Part shown: positions 36,225 to 45,735 of the stretch, in pieces
Layout of the letters: each line of letters begins with the position of its first letter
Numbering within the stretch: position 1 is the stretch's first letter
Source: Rariglobus sp041662485
GTDB taxonomy: Bacteria; Verrucomicrobiota; Verrucomicrobiia; Opitutales; Opitutaceae
Length of the DNA: 64,000 nt
Direction of reading: 5' to 3'
Assembly: GCA_041662485.1 (NCBI GenBank)
Contig: JBAZSJ010000002.1
Location: 62,001-126,000, forward strand
Program-made: the position numbers and the translations under genes
Notes under the pieces: model-generated
The model's input: the letters and a program-made list of their open reading frames with translations, nothing else
Told to the model about the DNA's origin: nothing
Databases searched by the model: none

Positions 36225-39218
36225 TTGAAACGCTCCATACACACATATTTCGCCAGCCCACGCCGCGGCTTCGCCCTTCTCATCACCGTCACGCTCCTCG
36301 CGTTTCTGGTGCTGCTGCTCGTGTCCCTCGCGTCGTTGACGCGCGTGGAAACCCAGGTTGCCGGCAATAGCCAGAAAATCGTCCTCGCCCGCCAAAACGC
36401 CCAATTCGCCCTGAACCTCGCCATCGGGAATTTGCAGGTTGCAGCCGGCAAGGATCGCCGCGTCACGGCAACCTCCGGTGCCTTTGCTCCATCCGGTGTC
36501 ACTGTTCACGCCTCCAAGAAAAACTGGACCGGCGCGTGGAACAGCGAGACTTCAACCACGCCTTCCTTCGTCGGCTGGCTGGTTTCCAACACTTCGGCAT
36601 CCACGGGTTCAACCGCCGCCTCCGCGCCTGCTATCGTGGGCACCGCCGTAGGCAACAGCGTGGTCATCCTGGGCACAGGCACGCTGGGTTCCTCAGCACC
36701 CGCCACCGATCAGGTGCTGGTCGAACGCCGTGATATTCCGTCGAGCAACATCCCCGGACTCGCCTCCGCCACCTCCGTAACCGTCGGCCAATACGCATGG
36801 TGGATATCCGACGAAGGCGTAAAGCTCAACCTCGCCACCCCCTCCCGTATCGACCAACTCGTTTCAGCCGACGCCGGTTTCACCGATGATGCCGACCGCA
36901 ACCGCATCGCCCAGCGCATCGCCCACCGTGTCGGCGCAGAAACCTTTTCCGAATTCTCACTCAAGGCCGAGGACGACTCCGCCTCGCTCGCACGCTGGCA
37001 GGCGCTGAGACAGGTCATCACGTCCGCCCAGCTCAAATTCACCTCCGCACTCGGAATCAATGCCGCCGCGCAGGATTACCTCAGTCTCCACTCGCACGAC
37101 TTCACCACCTGCTCCTATGGAGTGCTCGCAGACTCTTCGCCTGCCGCGAGCGGGACCGAAGCCCCCCTTGAAACGTCGATGATTCGCGGCGGGCTGCGCA
37201 AAAATCTCTCCGACTCCGCCAATGGCGAAACCCTTCCTCAAGTATTGCTCAATTTCATCAAGAGCCGTCCCTACTCCACGGGTTCCTCATCCCTCCCTGA
37301 AATACGCATCGATTCCTATGCGGCAAAAGAGCACCCCCTGTGTCCCCTCGTCACGGAGGTGGCGGTGGACTTCGTGCCATATCGCCGCGAGAGCGACAAC
37401 AAGCTCATGGTAAAGGCCCGAGTCAAAGTCGAGATCGCCAACCCCTACTCCCTTCCGATTCAGAACAAGAGCACCACGCCGTCCGCCTACGACGGCTTCC
37501 GGGTAATCTTAAATAACCTGCCCAGAATCACTGTAAATTTGCTATCCCCCACCATCGATCTGAACCGCGTGTTCGATCCCGCCCTGAACAGTCAAGGCAC
37601 GGCGCTACCCATATCTACTCCGCTCGCACCGGGCGAGGTGCGCGTCCTCTCGACCGAAACCGATTACGCGACTAGCATCACGCTCTCGGGCACAACCGCC
37701 ACGCTCGACTACACCGTGCCAGCGATTACGGCCACGTCCGCGAACTTCGGGACGGATGGGTTTGGTCTTTCGCTCCGAATCAACGACGCCGCCAAGGCCG
37801 AACTGTGCAACTTCCTCGGCGTAAGCTACGCCGCTGGCTCGCGTTCCGGCATACCCGCGATCATCGTAGCAACCGATACGCTCGACGACGTTTATCGTCA
37901 GCGTGGTTTCTCCTATCACGTCCGCCTCAACCCGGCGGTCAAGTCCTGGCGGGATTGGACGCGCTCCTCTGACTTTGATTCGGACGCGCCACTCGCCTGC
38001 CCTATTAACCTCCAATGGAAAGTAGCGAACCTTTTGACCACCCATAACATCCCATGGGCGACCACCCGAACATTCAAACCCGCTGACTCCTACGACACGG
38101 TCATGGGTCCCCTGAACAGCGCCAGTGGATACCCCTACAGCCCCATCGACCTGGCCAACACTGCGGCAAGTCAGTTTGCCCTGTCCGAGTTCTTTTCCCG
38201 AGCACGGCTCATTCCTGTCATCTACGACCAACCCGTCGGCTCCCTCTTTTCGATCGGCGAACTCACACATCTCCCCCTCTCGCCTTTGGGTGTGACCACG
38301 GAACGCTGGCTAACGCCCAATACCCGACACATGGCCTTCTCGGTCGGCCGCCCTGAGGGCGGCAAAGCCGTTGACGGCCCCAACGCCCTCTTCGATCGCG
38401 CTTTCTTCGCGGCCGTGCCCGCCACTTGGCAGCCCGGCAAACTCCTGCCCGACTACCGTCTCCAGCCCGTCGCGCACTCCACCTTCGGCTCACCTGTGCT
38501 CGCGGATCTTCAAGGCCAGGACGCCGCTCTCTTTCTACTCAGCCAAGGCGCGTTCAATATCAACAGCACCTCCGTCCCCGCCTGGCGAGGCCTCCTAGCC
38601 CGAGCCATCGTCAACTGGACCAACTATCAGGGAAACTCGCCTTCAGGCACAAGCGATGGCCTGCCCGTCCTGCGCAACCCGGTCGTCGCCCGTCCGGAAA
38701 CTTCCCACTTCGGCACCGCAACCGTCACCGACGACATCTTTCCCATCCGCCAGCTCACCGACGCCGAAGTCACGAAACTTGTCACGGAAATCGCCACCCG
38801 CATCGACGCCCGCGCCACGCCCTTCACCTGCCTGCGCGAATTCTTCGCCGACCGTGTGCTCAACGACGCCATCGCCGCCTCTGGCGTCAATCAGGCGCTC
38901 ATCGATGCCGCCAATTCCAGCGGCGACGAACACTGGCTCGGCGCAGGCCAGTGGGTTTCCCCTGAAAAACTCGCCGCGGCCCTCGCTCCATTCCTCTCCG
39001 CCCGCTCCGACACTTTTCGCATCCGCGCCTACGGAGCCGTCGTCAATCCGATCACTTCTCAAATCGAGGGTGAGGCCTGGCTCGAAGCCGTCGTCCAGCG
39101 CTTCCCCGAGCTCGTCACCCCGTCCACCCGGGCCAACGAACTCCTTAAAACCATCGATACCTTCGGCCGCCGCTTTAAAGTCGTGTCCTTCCGCTGGCTC
39201 TCGAAAGACGAAATCTGA
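36225..39218 (+). CDS. Large pilin-like exported protein, Verru_Chthon cassette A-like
   Basis: 997 aa. Residues 14-40 (RRGFALLITVTLLAFLVLLLVSLASL) form a prepilin/PilX-type N-terminal helix, followed by NAQFALNLAIGNLQVAAGKDRRVTA, which recalls the 'NAR-AL--AiGqLQ---GpD-R' segment of Verru_Chthon cassette protein A. The other cassette members (B, C, D) are not seen here. The remaining 900 residues are a long extracellular region without a known catalytic motif. It opens the large plus-strand operon (gap of six bases to the next gene) behind operators 7 and 8. Likely part of a pseudopilus-like export or substrate-contact structure. Confidence 0.65.
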   Translation: MKRSIHTYFASPRRGFALLITVTLLAFLVLLLVSLASLTRVETQVAGNSQKIVLARQNAQFALNLAIGNLQVAAGKDRRVTATSGAFAPSGVTVHASKKNWTGAWNSETSTTPSFVGWLVSNTSASTGSTAASAPAIVGTAVGNSVVILGTGTLGSSAPATDQVLVERRDIPSSNIPGLASATSVTVGQYAWWISDEGVKLNLATPSRIDQLVSADAGFTDDADRNRIAQRIAHRVGAETFSEFSLKAEDDSASLARWQALRQVITSAQLKFTSALGINAAAQDYLSLHSHDFTTCSYGVLADSSPAASGTEAPLETSMIRGGLRKNLSDSANGETLPQVLLNFIKSRPYSTGSSSLPEIRIDSYAAKEHPLCPLVTEVAVDFVPYRRESDNKLMVKARVKVEIANPYSLPIQNKSTTPSAYDGFRVILNNLPRITVNLLSPTIDLNRVFDPALNSQGTALPISTPLAPGEVRVLSTETDYATSITLSGTTATLDYTVPAITATSANFGTDGFGLSLRINDAAKAELCNFLGVSYAAGSRSGIPAIIVATDTLDDVYRQRGFSYHVRLNPAVKSWRDWTRSSDFDSDAPLACPINLQWKVANLLTTHNIPWATTRTFKPADSYDTVMGPLNSASGYPYSPIDLANTAASQFALSEFFSRARLIPVIYDQPVGSLFSIGELTHLPLSPLGVTTERWLTPNTRHMAFSVGRPEGGKAVDGPNALFDRAFFAAVPATWQPGKLLPDYRLQPVAHSTFGSPVLADLQGQDAALFLLSQGAFNINSTSVPAWRGLLARAIVNWTNYQGNSPSGTSDGLPVLRNPVVARPETSHFGTATVTDDIFPIRQLTDAEVTKLVTEIATRIDARATPFTCLREFFADRVLNDAIAASGVNQALIDAANSSGDEHWLGAGQWVSPEKLAAALAPFLSARSDTFRIRAYGAVVNPITSQIEGEAWLEAVVQRFPELVTPSTRANELLKTIDTFGRRFKVVSFRWLSKDEI

Positions 39219-39224
39219 CCCCCC

Positions 39225-39953
39225 ATGCCCCGCCCCCTTTCGATGTTCCTCCGTTTCACGCTGATCGCCGCCTCCCTGGCCGCGTGGTCTCGCGCCCAGC
39301 CCCCGCCTGCCGAAGAGTCGATCAACGCTAAGCTCCGCTTCGTCTGGGCCTCTCCGTCCGCTGCGCCCGATCTCGTGATCCTCAAGCCCGGAAAGCCTCC
39401 TCAACTCACTCCGATCGTCCCGGCCCGTCTCGGCTTCGGCCCTGTGCAAGACTACCGCGGTCCGCGCACGCTGCGTTTATATCATCCCGCCATCGGCGAA
39501 GCCGCTCCTGCCCTCGCGGGCGAGGCCCCGATTCCCCCGGGTGGCTCCGAGTGGATCGTTCTGCTCACGCCCCGACCCGACTTGCCCGGCAACGTGACCG
39601 TCGCCTTCATTGCGGAAAACACGAAAACCTTCCCGCCCGACTCCTTTCTTATCGTGAACCTCACCTCCGCGATAATCGGCGGACGCTTTGGCGGCAAAGA
39701 GTTCGTGCTCCAGCCCGGCCTGAACACTCCCTTGGCCGTCCCTCCTCGCGCCGATCCGCCGCTCTCTCTGCAATTGGCCGTCCGCTACAAGCAACGCGTC
39801 GTCCCCCTCATCGACAGTCCCATGATCTTGGCGCCTGGCACCCGCAGTCTCTTTCTCGTGGGGCCGCCTCCCCGCGCCGGCTCTCTCAACATCCTCACTT
39901 TCTTCGTCAAAGATCCGAGCATCAGCCCTCCCGCCGAAAAACCGCAGCAGTGA
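39225..39953 (+). CDS. Hypothetical exported protein, 242 aa
   Basis: Signal peptide (MPRPLSMFLRFTLIAASLAAWSRAQ), then a Pro-rich, beta-strand-rich region with no recognised domain. It follows the pilin-like gene after six bases and precedes the GH94 gene by 35 bases, so it is co-transcribed with both. Probably a partner of the large pilin-like protein on the outside of the cell. Confidence 0.65.
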   Translation: MPRPLSMFLRFTLIAASLAAWSRAQPPPAEESINAKLRFVWASPSAAPDLVILKPGKPPQLTPIVPARLGFGPVQDYRGPRTLRLYHPAIGEAAPALAGEAPIPPGGSEWIVLLTPRPDLPGNVTVAFIAENTKTFPPDSFLIVNLTSAIIGGRFGGKEFVLQPGLNTPLAVPPRADPPLSLQLAVRYKQRVVPLIDSPMILAPGTRSLFLVGPPPRAGSLNILTFFVKDPSISPPAEKPQQ

Positions 39954-39988
39954 GCCGCCTCCGCCGGAACGAAGATCGCCGATTTCCC

Positions 39989-42301
39989 ATGAGCGAACCC
40001 GCCATCCATCACTTCACCGACCATGGACGCACCTGCGTCATTACAAGCCCGCGCCCACCGCGCCATTGGTATAACTACCTCTGGAGCGAACAGGGCTACT
40101 GCACCCAAGTCTCGCAGATGGGCCACGGCCGCAGCTACTATCTCAACGCCAAGTCCGACCTGTGCATGATCAACAATCAGGACGCCAAGTATCTCTACTT
40201 GCGCGACGACGACTCCGGCGTCGCCTGGAACATCGGCGAAGGCCCCCTTAACGAGCCAGTCGAGAACTACTCCTGCGCCCACACCCAGAGCCATTCGATC
40301 ATAGCCTCCGACAAGGATGGCATCTCAGCTTCATGGCTCACCTTCGTCCCCTACGACGCCTTTCACGAGGTGTGGGTTGTCCGACTGAAAAACACCTCGG
40401 CACACGCCCGTCGCCTCAGCGTATTCTCGGCCGTCACCTTCGAACTCGAAGGCTTCAAATATCCGCGCTACTACGAAATGTATCGCAGCTGCGAGACCGC
40501 CTTTCTCCCCGATCTAAACGGCATCTACTGCGACGCGCGCCACCCCTTCGCGCCCCATCCTCGCTACAACGGCTACCTTGCCTCCTCCGCGCCCGTCGCC
40601 GCCTACGACGGCGACCTCGCCAAATTCGTCGGCACCACCGGCACCATCACCAAGCTCGACGCCAGCGTCGCCGCCCTCTTCCAAAAACCCGCCGTCGTGA
40701 CCAACGGCGGCGACTGCACCAACTCCGACGCCACCCTCTTCGTCCTCGGTGCCGTCCTTCAAAACAAACTCATCCTCTCCCCCGGCGAGGAAAAGGAGAT
40801 CACCCTCGTCTTCGGCGTGGCCGAATCCCCCTCCGACGCCTCCGCCACCGCGCGACGCTTCTTCGACCGCGACCAACGCGACGCCGCTCTCGAAGCGACC
40901 AAGCGCCACATCAGGACGAAATACGACCAGCTCACCCTCGACACGCCCGACGTCCGCATCAACGCCGTCATGAACTCTTGGGCGAAGAAGCAGGTGGACT
41001 TCTGCATCGTCGGCAAAAAAGGCGTGCGCGACAACCTCCAGATTGCCGTCGGCCTGCTCAACTTCCGCCCCGAACGCGCCAAGGCCGAGATCATCGAGTG
41101 CCTCCGCCACCAGTTCCGTGCCGGCCACGCCGTGCTCACCTGGCTCCCCTACGACGACACGCGCTATTCCGACCAGCCCTTCTGGATCATCTGGGCCGTG
41201 TGCGAACTCATCAAGGAGACCGGCGACTTCGGCCTGCTCGACCTCGACATCGAATACCAGGACGGCGGCTCCGGCACGATGCGCGAACACGTGGACGCGG
41301 CCGTCCGCCGCCTGATCGAGGACAAGGGCCGCAGCGGCCTCGTGCGCATCATGTTCGCCGACTGGAACGACGCGCTCAACATCACGACCGACCCCGAGGC
41401 CGAATCGGTCATGCTCTCCGAGCAATTCTGCCTCGCCCTCCGCGAACTCGCCGCGCTCATGACCAAGATCGGCGACACCGTCCGCGCCGCCGAGCTCCTG
41501 AAGGAATATGAACTCCTCAAGGAGACGATCAACCGCGTCGCCTGGGACGGCGAGTGGTATATGCGCGCCCTGAGCCGCGATGAAAAAATCGGCTCCCGCG
41601 ACAGCGAAGGCAGCAAAATCTACATCAACGCCCAGTCGTGGGCCATCCTGGCCGACCTCCCCGACCCCGCACGCCTCAAGCAGGTGCTCGCCTCCATCGA
41701 CTCGATGGAGCACGAGTTCGGTTTTCCCATCAACAAGCCGCCTTATCCAAAATACTCGCCTCACGTCGGTCGCATGTCCGGCATGTTGCCCGGCCTGTTC
41801 GAGAACGGCGGAGTCTATTGCCACGCCACAGGCTTCAAGATCATGGCCGACTGCAAGGCGGGGCGCGCCGCCGAAGCCATCCGCACGCTCAAAAAAATCA
41901 TGCCCGACAGCGAGGTGAACCCCTCGACCCAGTCGGGGGCAGAACCTTACGTCTTCACCAACTGCTTTTCAATTCATCCGAAATATTACGGGCGGTCCTA
42001 CCAGTCGTGGACCACCGGCACGTCGGCCTGGACGCTCATGGGGCTCGTCGAGGGAATTTTCGGACTGAAACGCGACTACGATGGTCTCGTCATCGCGCCC
42101 TGTTTTCCCCCGCAATGGACAAGGGCGACCATAACCCGTGCGTTCCGCGGCACACGATACGTCATCACGTTCTCCAACCCTCAAGGCGGCTCGACCCGGG
42201 TGGCCACCATAACGGTCGACGGGAAGAAAATCGAAGGCCATACCTTGCCTCTCTTCACCGATAGTGAAGTGCACAACGTGGTGGTAACGCTGAAAGCCTG
42301 A
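39989..42301 (+). CDS. GH94-family-type protein (cellobiose/chitobiose-phosphorylase-like)
   Basis: 770 aa. The beta-sandwich N-domain begins GYCTQVSQMGHGRSYY, and an (alpha/alpha)6 barrel carries the GH94 signature IMFADWNDALN (Asp458, Trp459, Asp461), with GRMSGMLPGLFENGGVYCHATGFK and a C-terminal beta domain. GH94 enzymes use phosphate to split beta-linked disaccharides, or work in reverse, and act in the cytoplasm; no signal peptide is present at the ATG used (39989). The acceptor specificity cannot be read from the sequence. Fourth-position context: it lies between exported proteins and the DUF1961 gene (8-base gap). Confidence 0.85.
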   Translation: MSEPAIHHFTDHGRTCVITSPRPPRHWYNYLWSEQGYCTQVSQMGHGRSYYLNAKSDLCMINNQDAKYLYLRDDDSGVAWNIGEGPLNEPVENYSCAHTQSHSIIASDKDGISASWLTFVPYDAFHEVWVVRLKNTSAHARRLSVFSAVTFELEGFKYPRYYEMYRSCETAFLPDLNGIYCDARHPFAPHPRYNGYLASSAPVAAYDGDLAKFVGTTGTITKLDASVAALFQKPAVVTNGGDCTNSDATLFVLGAVLQNKLILSPGEEKEITLVFGVAESPSDASATARRFFDRDQRDAALEATKRHIRTKYDQLTLDTPDVRINAVMNSWAKKQVDFCIVGKKGVRDNLQIAVGLLNFRPERAKAEIIECLRHQFRAGHAVLTWLPYDDTRYSDQPFWIIWAVCELIKETGDFGLLDLDIEYQDGGSGTMREHVDAAVRRLIEDKGRSGLVRIMFADWNDALNITTDPEAESVMLSEQFCLALRELAALMTKIGDTVRAAELLKEYELLKETINRVAWDGEWYMRALSRDEKIGSRDSEGSKIYINAQSWAILADLPDPARLKQVLASIDSMEHEFGFPINKPPYPKYSPHVGRMSGMLPGLFENGGVYCHATGFKIMADCKAGRAAEAIRTLKKIMPDSEVNPSTQSGAEPYVFTNCFSIHPKYYGRSYQSWTTGTSAWTLMGLVEGIFGLKRDYDGLVIAPCFPPQWTRATITRAFRGTRYVITFSNPQGGSTRVATITVDGKKIEGHTLPLFTDSEVHNVVVTLKA

Positions 42302-42309
42302 GACCCCCG

Positions 42310-43920
42310 ATGAAACCCCAAGCAAAACTTTTCGTCCGACCGTCCGTCTTCCTTCTTGCAACCGCCATTGTGATCGCCGCACTCCCGCTTGCCGCGGCGG
42401 AGCCCGCCGCGGCTTCCGTTTCTTCCAGCATCCCCAAACCCGTGTTTGCCTACGATCCCGCCCGGCGCGAAGCCGGCGGCATCGTCGCGTTTGACGGCAC
42501 CACGCCCTCCCAAGTCATCACCCGCGACGGACGCCAAGGACTCAACTTTACCAGCATACGCGGGCGCGCAGGACTGCCGCAGCACACGGCTGCAAGCGCC
42601 CGGGGGACGGCAGCCTTCTGGGTGTTGCCACTGCAGGATTGTGCTCCGGCCACCCAGCTCCCCGCACATGGTAAATCGAATTCTTTCTACGATAGAATCG
42701 TGTTCCTGAGCGACAGAGAAGCCGTGCAGGAAATCGAGGCGGCAAACTTTTGTTTTCTTTTCGACACCGGCTGGTATCCGGCGCTGATGGCCAAATTCGG
42801 CCATGGCACCATGCATCAGGCGGCGTTCGGCCCGAACCGCATCGGCATGGCGTCGGCCGGGTATCTGCCGCTGCATGCGCTGCACTGGTATCACCTCGCC
42901 GTGACCTGGGACCACGAAACCCACGTTTACGTCCTCTACGTCAACGGCGTCAAAGTCGGGCATTCTGACACCATGGAATGGCCAACTCCTCCGTCGAACG
43001 ACCAGCCCGCGCCTTGGCTTTATTTTGGAAGCCCGACCTACGCGATGGGAGACATTTCGTTTTACGACCAGGCGTTGACCGGCCCGCAGTTGCGCGAGCT
43101 GTTTCAGGCGCAGGCAAAATCGAAGGACCGTGAGTTCCAACCTGAACTGGAAAAGATGTTCGAAGGACGCGGCCTGCCCCCGTTCGACTGGAAGCCCGAC
43201 GCCTCTTGGCATAAGAGCCTCGCGCTGCCGCTCAAAACGGACGCCGATTACGAGCATTTTTTCCAGCAAGGCTCCGGCCCAAGCGTCCGTTTCATCGGGG
43301 AAGGCATGCGGATCACGACACCCGGCTTTGACGAATACTACAAACGAATGGGGCAATCTCGCACCGGAGGGCAGATGGACATGACGCGCATGTATCTCTG
43401 GACCCGCCAGGTGTGGCAGGGGGACCTGTATGTCACGGTTGAATTCCAGCTCCACCAGCATGGCGGACTGGCCCTGCTAATGGCGCAGGCCGCAGGCATG
43501 CAAGGCGAGGATTTCCTCAACGACTACCCGTTGCGTTCCGACGGTTCCATGAGCGTCGTCCACAGGGAAGACGTAAGGAATTACCACTGGGAATTCTATC
43601 GCGAGATGGCCGATTGCCGGAACGACTTGGTCACGCATGGCTGCTTCAAGAACCCCTGGCTGCGTCCAATGGCGTTCCAGGTTGAAAACCGCCACTGGGA
43701 ACTCGGCCGCTGGTATCGCCTCGAGTTTTTGCAGCAAGGCCCGCGCATACGCGGCGCGATCGACGGCGTGACCGTGATCGACGCCATGGACACCGGCTTC
43801 GACAACAACGGCCCCGTGCTCCGGCATGGACGCGTCGCCCTCCGCGCGATGATGCGCACAGACATGACCTTCCGAGACCTGGAGATATGGACGCATCCGG
43901 ATTTCGTTGCGGCCCCCTAA
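42310..43920 (+). CDS. Exported LamG + DUF1961-like protein
   Basis: 536 aa, signal peptide of about 30 residues (ending ALPLAAA). Residues about 45-260 form a LamG/concanavalin-like beta-sandwich (GTAAFWVLPLQ, HWYHLAVTWDHETHVYVLYVNG). Residues about 290-530 match DUF1961 (GGQMDMTRMYLWTRQVW, YVTVEFQLHQHGGLALLMAQA, RWYRLEFLQQGPRIRGAIDG). DUF1961 proteins have a jelly-roll fold and occur in carbohydrate loci. Likely binds or cleaves polysaccharide outside the inner membrane. Part of the plus-strand operon. Confidence 0.75.
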   Translation: MKPQAKLFVRPSVFLLATAIVIAALPLAAAEPAAASVSSSIPKPVFAYDPARREAGGIVAFDGTTPSQVITRDGRQGLNFTSIRGRAGLPQHTAASARGTAAFWVLPLQDCAPATQLPAHGKSNSFYDRIVFLSDREAVQEIEAANFCFLFDTGWYPALMAKFGHGTMHQAAFGPNRIGMASAGYLPLHALHWYHLAVTWDHETHVYVLYVNGVKVGHSDTMEWPTPPSNDQPAPWLYFGSPTYAMGDISFYDQALTGPQLRELFQAQAKSKDREFQPELEKMFEGRGLPPFDWKPDASWHKSLALPLKTDADYEHFFQQGSGPSVRFIGEGMRITTPGFDEYYKRMGQSRTGGQMDMTRMYLWTRQVWQGDLYVTVEFQLHQHGGLALLMAQAAGMQGEDFLNDYPLRSDGSMSVVHREDVRNYHWEFYREMADCRNDLVTHGCFKNPWLRPMAFQVENRHWELGRWYRLEFLQQGPRIRGAIDGVTVIDAMDTGFDNNGPVLRHGRVALRAMMRTDMTFRDLEIWTHPDFVAAP

Positions 43921-43977
43921 CAAGGTAAAACGAAGGCGGAATGATCTCATCGAAGCACATACCGCCTCCTCTCTCCC

Positions 43978-45246
43978 GTGAAAAAAACACCCATTCGCGT
44001 CGGCATTATCGGTCTTGGAGGCTACGCAGGCTCTCATCACGACTGCCTTCTCACGCTTGAATCAAAGAATGAAGCCCGCCTCGTCTGCACCTGCGATCCG
44101 CAGGCGCAGGCCTTCGCCGCCCAGCAGGCAGCGCGTCACTTCACCCGGCGTGGCGTCAAAGTCTTCGGCGATTACCGCACCATGCTCGATGCCTGCGGCC
44201 ACGAACTCGACCTGCTCGTCGTCCCAACGCCCATTCCCCTGCACGCTGAGATGCACCGCGCTGGCGTCGAACGCGGCATCGCCGTCTATCTCGAAAAACC
44301 TCCAACCCTCGACCACCGCGAACTGGAGCGCATGATCGCCACCGACCGCGCCGCCCAAAAGGCCACGCTCGTCGGCTTCAATTACATCATTGAACGCGCC
44401 CGCCTCGCCCTCAAGCAACGCATTCTCTGCGGCGAGTTCGGCACTCTGCGGGAGGCCCGCCTGCTTGCCCGGTGGCCGCGCCCATGCAGCTATTTCACCC
44501 GCAACAACTGGGCCGGCCGTCTCCTCGGTGCCGACGGCAGTGTCATCCTGGACTCCTGCTTCGGAAACGCCATGGCCCACTTCGTCCACAACCTCCTGTT
44601 CTGGGTCGGCCCGCTCGGCCTCATGAGCTGGGGTCAGCCCGAGACGGTCCGAGCGGAACTCTACCGCGCGCACGCCATCGAGGGTGCCGACACCGTTTTC
44701 TCCGAGGCCCGCACAGCCGACGGCGTCATGTTGCGTTTCGCCCTCACCCACGCCTGTGACGATGGCCGCAGCCACGCCGAGACCCTCGTCTGCGATCACG
44801 CAGTTATCCGCTACGTGGTCGATGGTCAGGCGGAGATACGCTGGAACGACGGACGCGTCGAAACCATCGCCCTCGATCCCTTCAACGCCCTCGTGGAAAA
44901 CCACCTCGACTACTACCGCTACCTGCGCGGCGAAAGCACCCGCCCCGCCACCACCTTGGTCGATTCGCGGCCCTTCGTAGAACTCAACAATCTCATCTAC
45001 ATCTCCTGCGCAGAGATCATCCCGGTCCCGGCGAACCTCGTGAAATCGGTCATCAAGCCCAAGGATGGCCAAACCTATTTGTCCGTCGAAGGCTTGCCGT
45101 CCGCATTGGATGAATTCCTCGCCTCTGGTCGCTGGCCCAGCGCAGCTCTCGGCTGGCACTCAGGTCGGCCAGTCACCGCTGACGACCTCCCTCGCTTCAT
45201 CCCCACGCTGAAGTCACTCCTCGCCCAGCAGGGTGCAACCAGGTGA
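43978..45246 (+). CDS. Gfo/Idh/MocA-family oxidoreductase
   Basis: 422 aa, GTG start. Rossmann motif RVGIIGLGGYAGSHHDC at residues 6-22, then VPTPIPLHAEMHRAGVERGIAVYLEKPPTLD, which carries the conserved E-K-P (the Lys contacts substrate), and a C-terminal alpha/beta domain. These enzymes oxidise or isomerise sugars or sugar acids with NAD(P). In this operon it probably acts on a monosaccharide released from the polymer. Its last bases overlap the start region of the next gene. Confidence 0.9.
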   Translation: MKKTPIRVGIIGLGGYAGSHHDCLLTLESKNEARLVCTCDPQAQAFAAQQAARHFTRRGVKVFGDYRTMLDACGHELDLLVVPTPIPLHAEMHRAGVERGIAVYLEKPPTLDHRELERMIATDRAAQKATLVGFNYIIERARLALKQRILCGEFGTLREARLLARWPRPCSYFTRNNWAGRLLGADGSVILDSCFGNAMAHFVHNLLFWVGPLGLMSWGQPETVRAELYRAHAIEGADTVFSEARTADGVMLRFALTHACDDGRSHAETLVCDHAVIRYVVDGQAEIRWNDGRVETIALDPFNALVENHLDYYRYLRGESTRPATTLVDSRPFVELNNLIYISCAEIIPVPANLVKSVIKPKDGQTYLSVEGLPSALDEFLASGRWPSAALGWHSGRPVTADDLPRFIPTLKSLLAQQGATR

Positions 45247-45700
45247 ACCTGTGACCAATCGAGACAACATCACGTTGACCGAAGCGCGCGATTTGCTGCG
45301 AATCATGGGCGGACTAAAACCCGCATTGGAGGTGCTCATGGCGCAATTTAACGTGCTTCAGGCCCGCGCCCAGGCATTGCTTGCCCTCGCCGCGCTCACC
45401 CTGACGATCACCGGTTTCTCCGGCCCCAGGATAGCATCGGCAGGGGCGTTTAGCCGCCACGCCCTCGCGGCCGGACTCACCTTTGTGCTCATCAGTGTCG
45501 TCCTTGTCCTGACCATGGGCCTGCGCATCCGTTGGGTCACCCAGTTCCGTGGCGACACCGACGAACAACTGCTCGTCTCCATCCTGAACTACCGCGACGA
45601 AAAAACCCGCGGCTTGGGATGGCAGCTCGGGCTTCTGGGCGCGGGCCTCACCGCATACGTGGCCGGCGTGGTCTCCTATTTCATCCTCGGAGCTCCCTGA
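45233..45700 (+). CDS. Small membrane protein, 155 aa
   Basis: Three hydrophobic segments at about residues 45-66, 76-98 and 132-152, with a basic, helical N-terminus. The start could be GTG 45233 (overlaps the oxidoreductase by 14 bases) or GTG 45251. No family recognised. It is in the sugar operon by position, though it may have an unrelated job. Confidence 0.6.
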   Translation: MQPGEPVTNRDNITLTEARDLLRIMGGLKPALEVLMAQFNVLQARAQALLALAALTLTITGFSGPRIASAGAFSRHALAAGLTFVLISVVLVLTMGLRIRWVTQFRGDTDEQLLVSILNYRDEKTRGLGWQLGLLGAGLTAYVAGVVSYFILGAP

Positions 45701-45735
45701 TAGGGCGCACCACGCAATAGGCCCGTTTTCCATTC

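Noticed and set aside
39551..39988. Upstream extension of the GH94 gene frame
   Set aside because: The extension is an out-of-frame reading of the exported 242-aa gene (Arg/Pro/His-rich); the ATG at 39989 opens the proper N-domain.
40333..41824. Long Arg-rich plus-strand frame and a 436-codon minus-strand frame within the GH94 gene
   Set aside because: Both are shadows of the GH94 gene; composition is that of out-of-frame reading.
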